Shown here: in pieces, positions 61,385 through 64,000 of the stretch | How the letters are laid out: every line of letters begins with the position of its first letter | Position numbering within the stretch: the first letter of the stretch is position 1 | From: Apoderus coryli | Taxonomy: Eukaryota; Arthropoda; Insecta; Coleoptera; Attelabidae | Direction: 5' to 3' | Assembly: GCA_911728435.2 (NCBI GenBank) | Contig: OU452202.1 | Span: 23,787,135-23,851,134, forward strand | Length of the DNA stretch: 64,000 nucleotides | Notes under the pieces: model-generated | The model's input: only the letters and a program-made list of their open reading frames with translations | Databases searched by the model: none | Told to the model about the DNA's origin: nothing | Made by a program: the position numbers and the translations under genes

Positions 61385-62660
61385 AAGAGATAGAGAGATA
61401 GTTTATTACAATATTCGAAAAATACAGTTTGTTAATATAAATACAATACTTGCAAATACAACACAAATACAAATCACATAAAAATATATACGACAATATA
61501 CAACAATTAGGACAATCCTGCACAACAAAACAACGCAATATTGCCAACAAGAATCAAGAACTCTACAACCAATCACTCTCAAGAAATTCATCGACAGAGC
61601 ACAAACAGTGCTTTAACAAATATGTCTTTATTTTAGTTTTAAATAATTTGTAGTTAATCGACCGAATCTGCTTCGGTACCTTATTATAAAATTTGTAATT
61701 AAGAGAGTTATTTTTAGATTTTGTTAGTCTATATTTTGGAATGATCAACAAATCAGCCGACCGAGTACTGTAGGTATGATTACTAGAGTGGGGCCGCAGT
61801 GAATCTCGAATTGAATGGATCTCCAATAAGGTATGATAGATAAAAACACACGGCAATGACATTATACCGTGGTTTACAACATGCGACTTGCAATGGTCAA
61901 GTGGCCCAAGCTAACCAGTATTCTGACCGCCCTCTTTTGCAATCTGAAAATTCTCAAAGCGTGCGAAGAACCACCCCAAAGCACGATGGCGTCAGTCAAG
62001 TGTGAATGGAAAACCCCAAAGTAAGCCGTTCTAAGGAGATGAAAATTTAAGTAACACGCAAGCTGTCTAAGCAAAAATAGAGCACTGGACAACTTGCGAC
62101 TTAGGTATTCGATGTGAGAGTACCAGTTAAGATTGTCATCCCAATAGACTCCAAGCACTTTGACAATGTCACCACTGATATGGGAGAAATTAGAAGACAG
62201 CTTCAGAACATTACACTTGTCTTCGTTAAGCCTTAACCCATTCGCACCAAACCATTTCTTGGCTGCATTCAAGACCGAAAGGGATATAGTGTTCAGATTG
62301 TCAAAACTTGAACTACTCGACACAAAACTGGCATCAACGGCAAAAAGGGACGGAAATGAGATATCTGACATATAATGGGAGATATCATTTATGTATATAA
62401 TGAAAAGTAATGGGCCACGCACAGAGCCCTGAGGCACCTCATAGCTCACCCTTTTAAGAAAAGATATTTCACCGTTCAACTCGACCAGCTGCTGTCTCTC
62501 CAATAGGAAAGAGTTAATCAAACCCCCTCTCTCCATAGAAAGACAGAAGGGTATCATGGGAAATGCAGTCAAAAGCCTTAGACAAATCAGTCGTGGTCAA
62601 TACAGAGTGTTTACCATACTCAAAAGACGCAATTTGATCGCCCACAACACTCAGGATCGA
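61385..62660 (-). pseudogene. Non-LTR reverse transcriptase (CR1/jockey superfamily) with mutated catalytic motif
   Basis: Minus strand: motif A VLTTTDLSKAFDCISHD (near 62600), a frameshift near 62535, motif B EVPQGSVRGPLLFIIYINDI, then motif C as LFAVDASF. The first Asp of FADD is replaced by Val, abolishing catalysis. Next come KVLGVYWDDNLNWYSHIE and ALRIFRLQKRAVRIL. After a small deletion the C-terminal frame (61862-61563) reads NNSLNYKFYNKVPKQI and KTYLLKHCLCSVDEFL. The 3' end is AATAAACTATCTCTCTATC at about 61406-61384. It is 5'-truncated beside a transposase scrap. Confidence 0.85.
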
Positions 62661-62689
62661 TCGATCGATACAAAATGGATCGATCTTGT

Positions 62690-62925
62690 GGGTACCAACA
62701 AGCCAAAACCAAACATCTCATTGTAGATTTTCATTGGCCCAAAACCTACAGTTGTGTTTGTTGACGTTTTCATTTAACATAAATGGTGCATCATCGGAAA
62801 ACACTATAATAAAATCGATAAACCGGTTACTTTGGTCCTATCTTGTCATCATATCACAAAATTGCATTCTTAAGTTAAATTTATCATGTGATAGCTCCTG
62901 AATTACATATGCGAGGTTGATATTT
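62690..62925 (-). pseudogene. Tc1/mariner-type transposase fragment (first catalytic Asp region)
   Basis: Minus strand: SHDKFNLRMQFCDMMTR, stop, NRFIDFIIVFSDDAPFMLNE and NVNKHNCRFWANENL. FSDDAPF corresponds to the FSDEATF/AHF block with the first Asp, followed by the NVNRHNCRxW motif. It differs from the DD41D copies (GYVNKQNCR) and from the mariner relics, so it is a third transposase lineage. Only about 75 codons remain. Confidence 0.7.
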
Positions 62926-62944
62926 ATGTTTTATTAAAACATTA

Positions 62945-64000
62945 TTCTCGGTTTTGAAGCAGACCCTCGAACTGATATATTACTCCCTATACTACACTGG
63001 GTTTTTTTGGGTTTATAGATAAATAATAAGATTCAAAATGCCATAGACAAGAAGCATTTACTTCACTAGGGACCTTCAGATATTAAAATTATATATTCCA
63101 GATACAACACAGTATACCTAGATACATTTAAGATCTTTAATATCCATATTACAAAATTGAACGATATAAATTTAATTATCGTTCATTTGATATAGTATTA
63201 AAATATCTTCAACACAAATCGTTAAACTAACTAATTTTTTCTAAACTTGTTTATATCGGTAAACGCATATAAACGAGAACGTCAAATAAAATCGATAATT
63301 TATAGTGTTAAATAATAATTTTATTGTAGACGAAACGCTTTTATTGGAAAATGAATGTACGACTCGAGGAGTAGAATACACATTGAGTATTTATATGTAA
63401 AGTATAAATAAAACATAATGGTGATTATGATTCTTAAGTCTGTACTGGGTACACACATACTACCGCGTAAATTATTCTGCAGGTGTCTTAATTTGTTTTA
63501 TTACTAGAAGTTAATACAAATCCTATCATGTTAAATATTTGGAATGAATAACCAACTCAATTATTGTCGATTAAAGCTGTTTGATCAGTTGCTAAATGCC
63601 ACAGCAGGCAAATATTTGAGTAACGAATTTTGACGTAAATGGCTTCACATACAACTTAAGTTTAAAAGACTGTTTACGTAACAAAAGCATCAATTATTGT
63701 TTAATGCGCAAATTCTATGGTGGACATAGTCTATAGTGAACTGAGCAGTTATGACGTTACTCTTGCATCTTGCAGGAGCCGACTGTAGACGAAATCTTTA
63801 CGACATTATGCTAATTGTGGTTATAAATACTTTAAAGTGTTTTTTTTTCTTCTGTAAACAGGAGTCTTAAAATCCACCGCTTTAGAGTAGAAATTGCTGA
63901 AAATTTAACATAAAAACAATGATATATAATCAATAAGTCGGTAGGATAAATGATACAAATTTTTTTTTGACAAAACTCGATTTTATTATTCAAGCTAATT
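62945..64000. other. AT-rich stretch to window end
   Basis: No coding, RNA or repeat structure recognised. Confidence 0.45.

Noticed and set aside
1..64000. CRISPR arrays, operons, prophage or bacterial defence systems
   Set aside because: The window is eukaryotic: spliced gene, insect transposons, no ribosome-binding-site-led gene clusters and no regularly spaced short repeats.

Overview
AT-rich eukaryotic DNA, almost certainly from an insect and plausibly a beetle. The organism is inferred from a hamlet-type C2H2 gene with spliced exons and from the mix of degraded mariner/Tc1, Crypton-like and non-LTR elements. Nothing in the window is bacterial, viral or organellar.

The only host gene I can name lies on the minus strand at about 9.8-11.3 kb. 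Two phase-compatible exons, separated by an 89-nt GT-AG intron, encode the 3' part of hamlet, the insect MECOM (EVI1)/PRDM16 relative. The upstream exon carries two CtBP-binding motifs (PFDLS, PLDLR). The downstream exon carries the C-terminal three-zinc-finger block and a stop codon. The PR domain, the N-terminal finger cluster and the promoter are not recognisable anywhere in the window. If the gene is intact, everything above 11.3 kb may be one very long intron or flanking DNA. One small orphan exon on the plus strand (15919-15994) has excellent splice signals and an open frame that I cannot assign. Four weaker coding-like scraps are also listed.

The rest is a graveyard of mobile elements. 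Non-LTR retrotransposon fragments: 1-435, 12.9-13.3, 21.2-21.7, 21.9-22.8, 23.5-24.8, 45.6-46.1, 47.3-48.3, 50.0-51.3 and 61.4-62.7 kb. Mariner/Tc1 superfamily relics: 7.4-7.9, 12.1-12.8, 14.2-14.7, 16.2-17.3, 32.7-33.9 (a nearly complete DD41D element with inverted repeats and a TA duplication), 36.0-37.4 (60-bp terminal inverted repeats) and 62.7-62.9 kb. Two Crypton-type tyrosine recombinase fragments lie at 41.0 and 44.6 kb.

Structural repeats are prominent. There is a 3.75-kb purine-rich degenerate satellite (3.3-7.0 kb). Foldback or palindromic elements lie at 17.7-18.4, 27.0, 29.8-30.2, 39.1-39.4, 54.8-55.0 and 55.5-56.6 kb. A dispersed repeat with internal ~134-bp monomers occurs at 30.2 and 57.6 kb. 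A small recurrent module (CTGANGA, then a short hairpin, then GAAAC) occurs at five places and recalls a hammerhead ribozyme core, although most copies carry one extra nucleotide.
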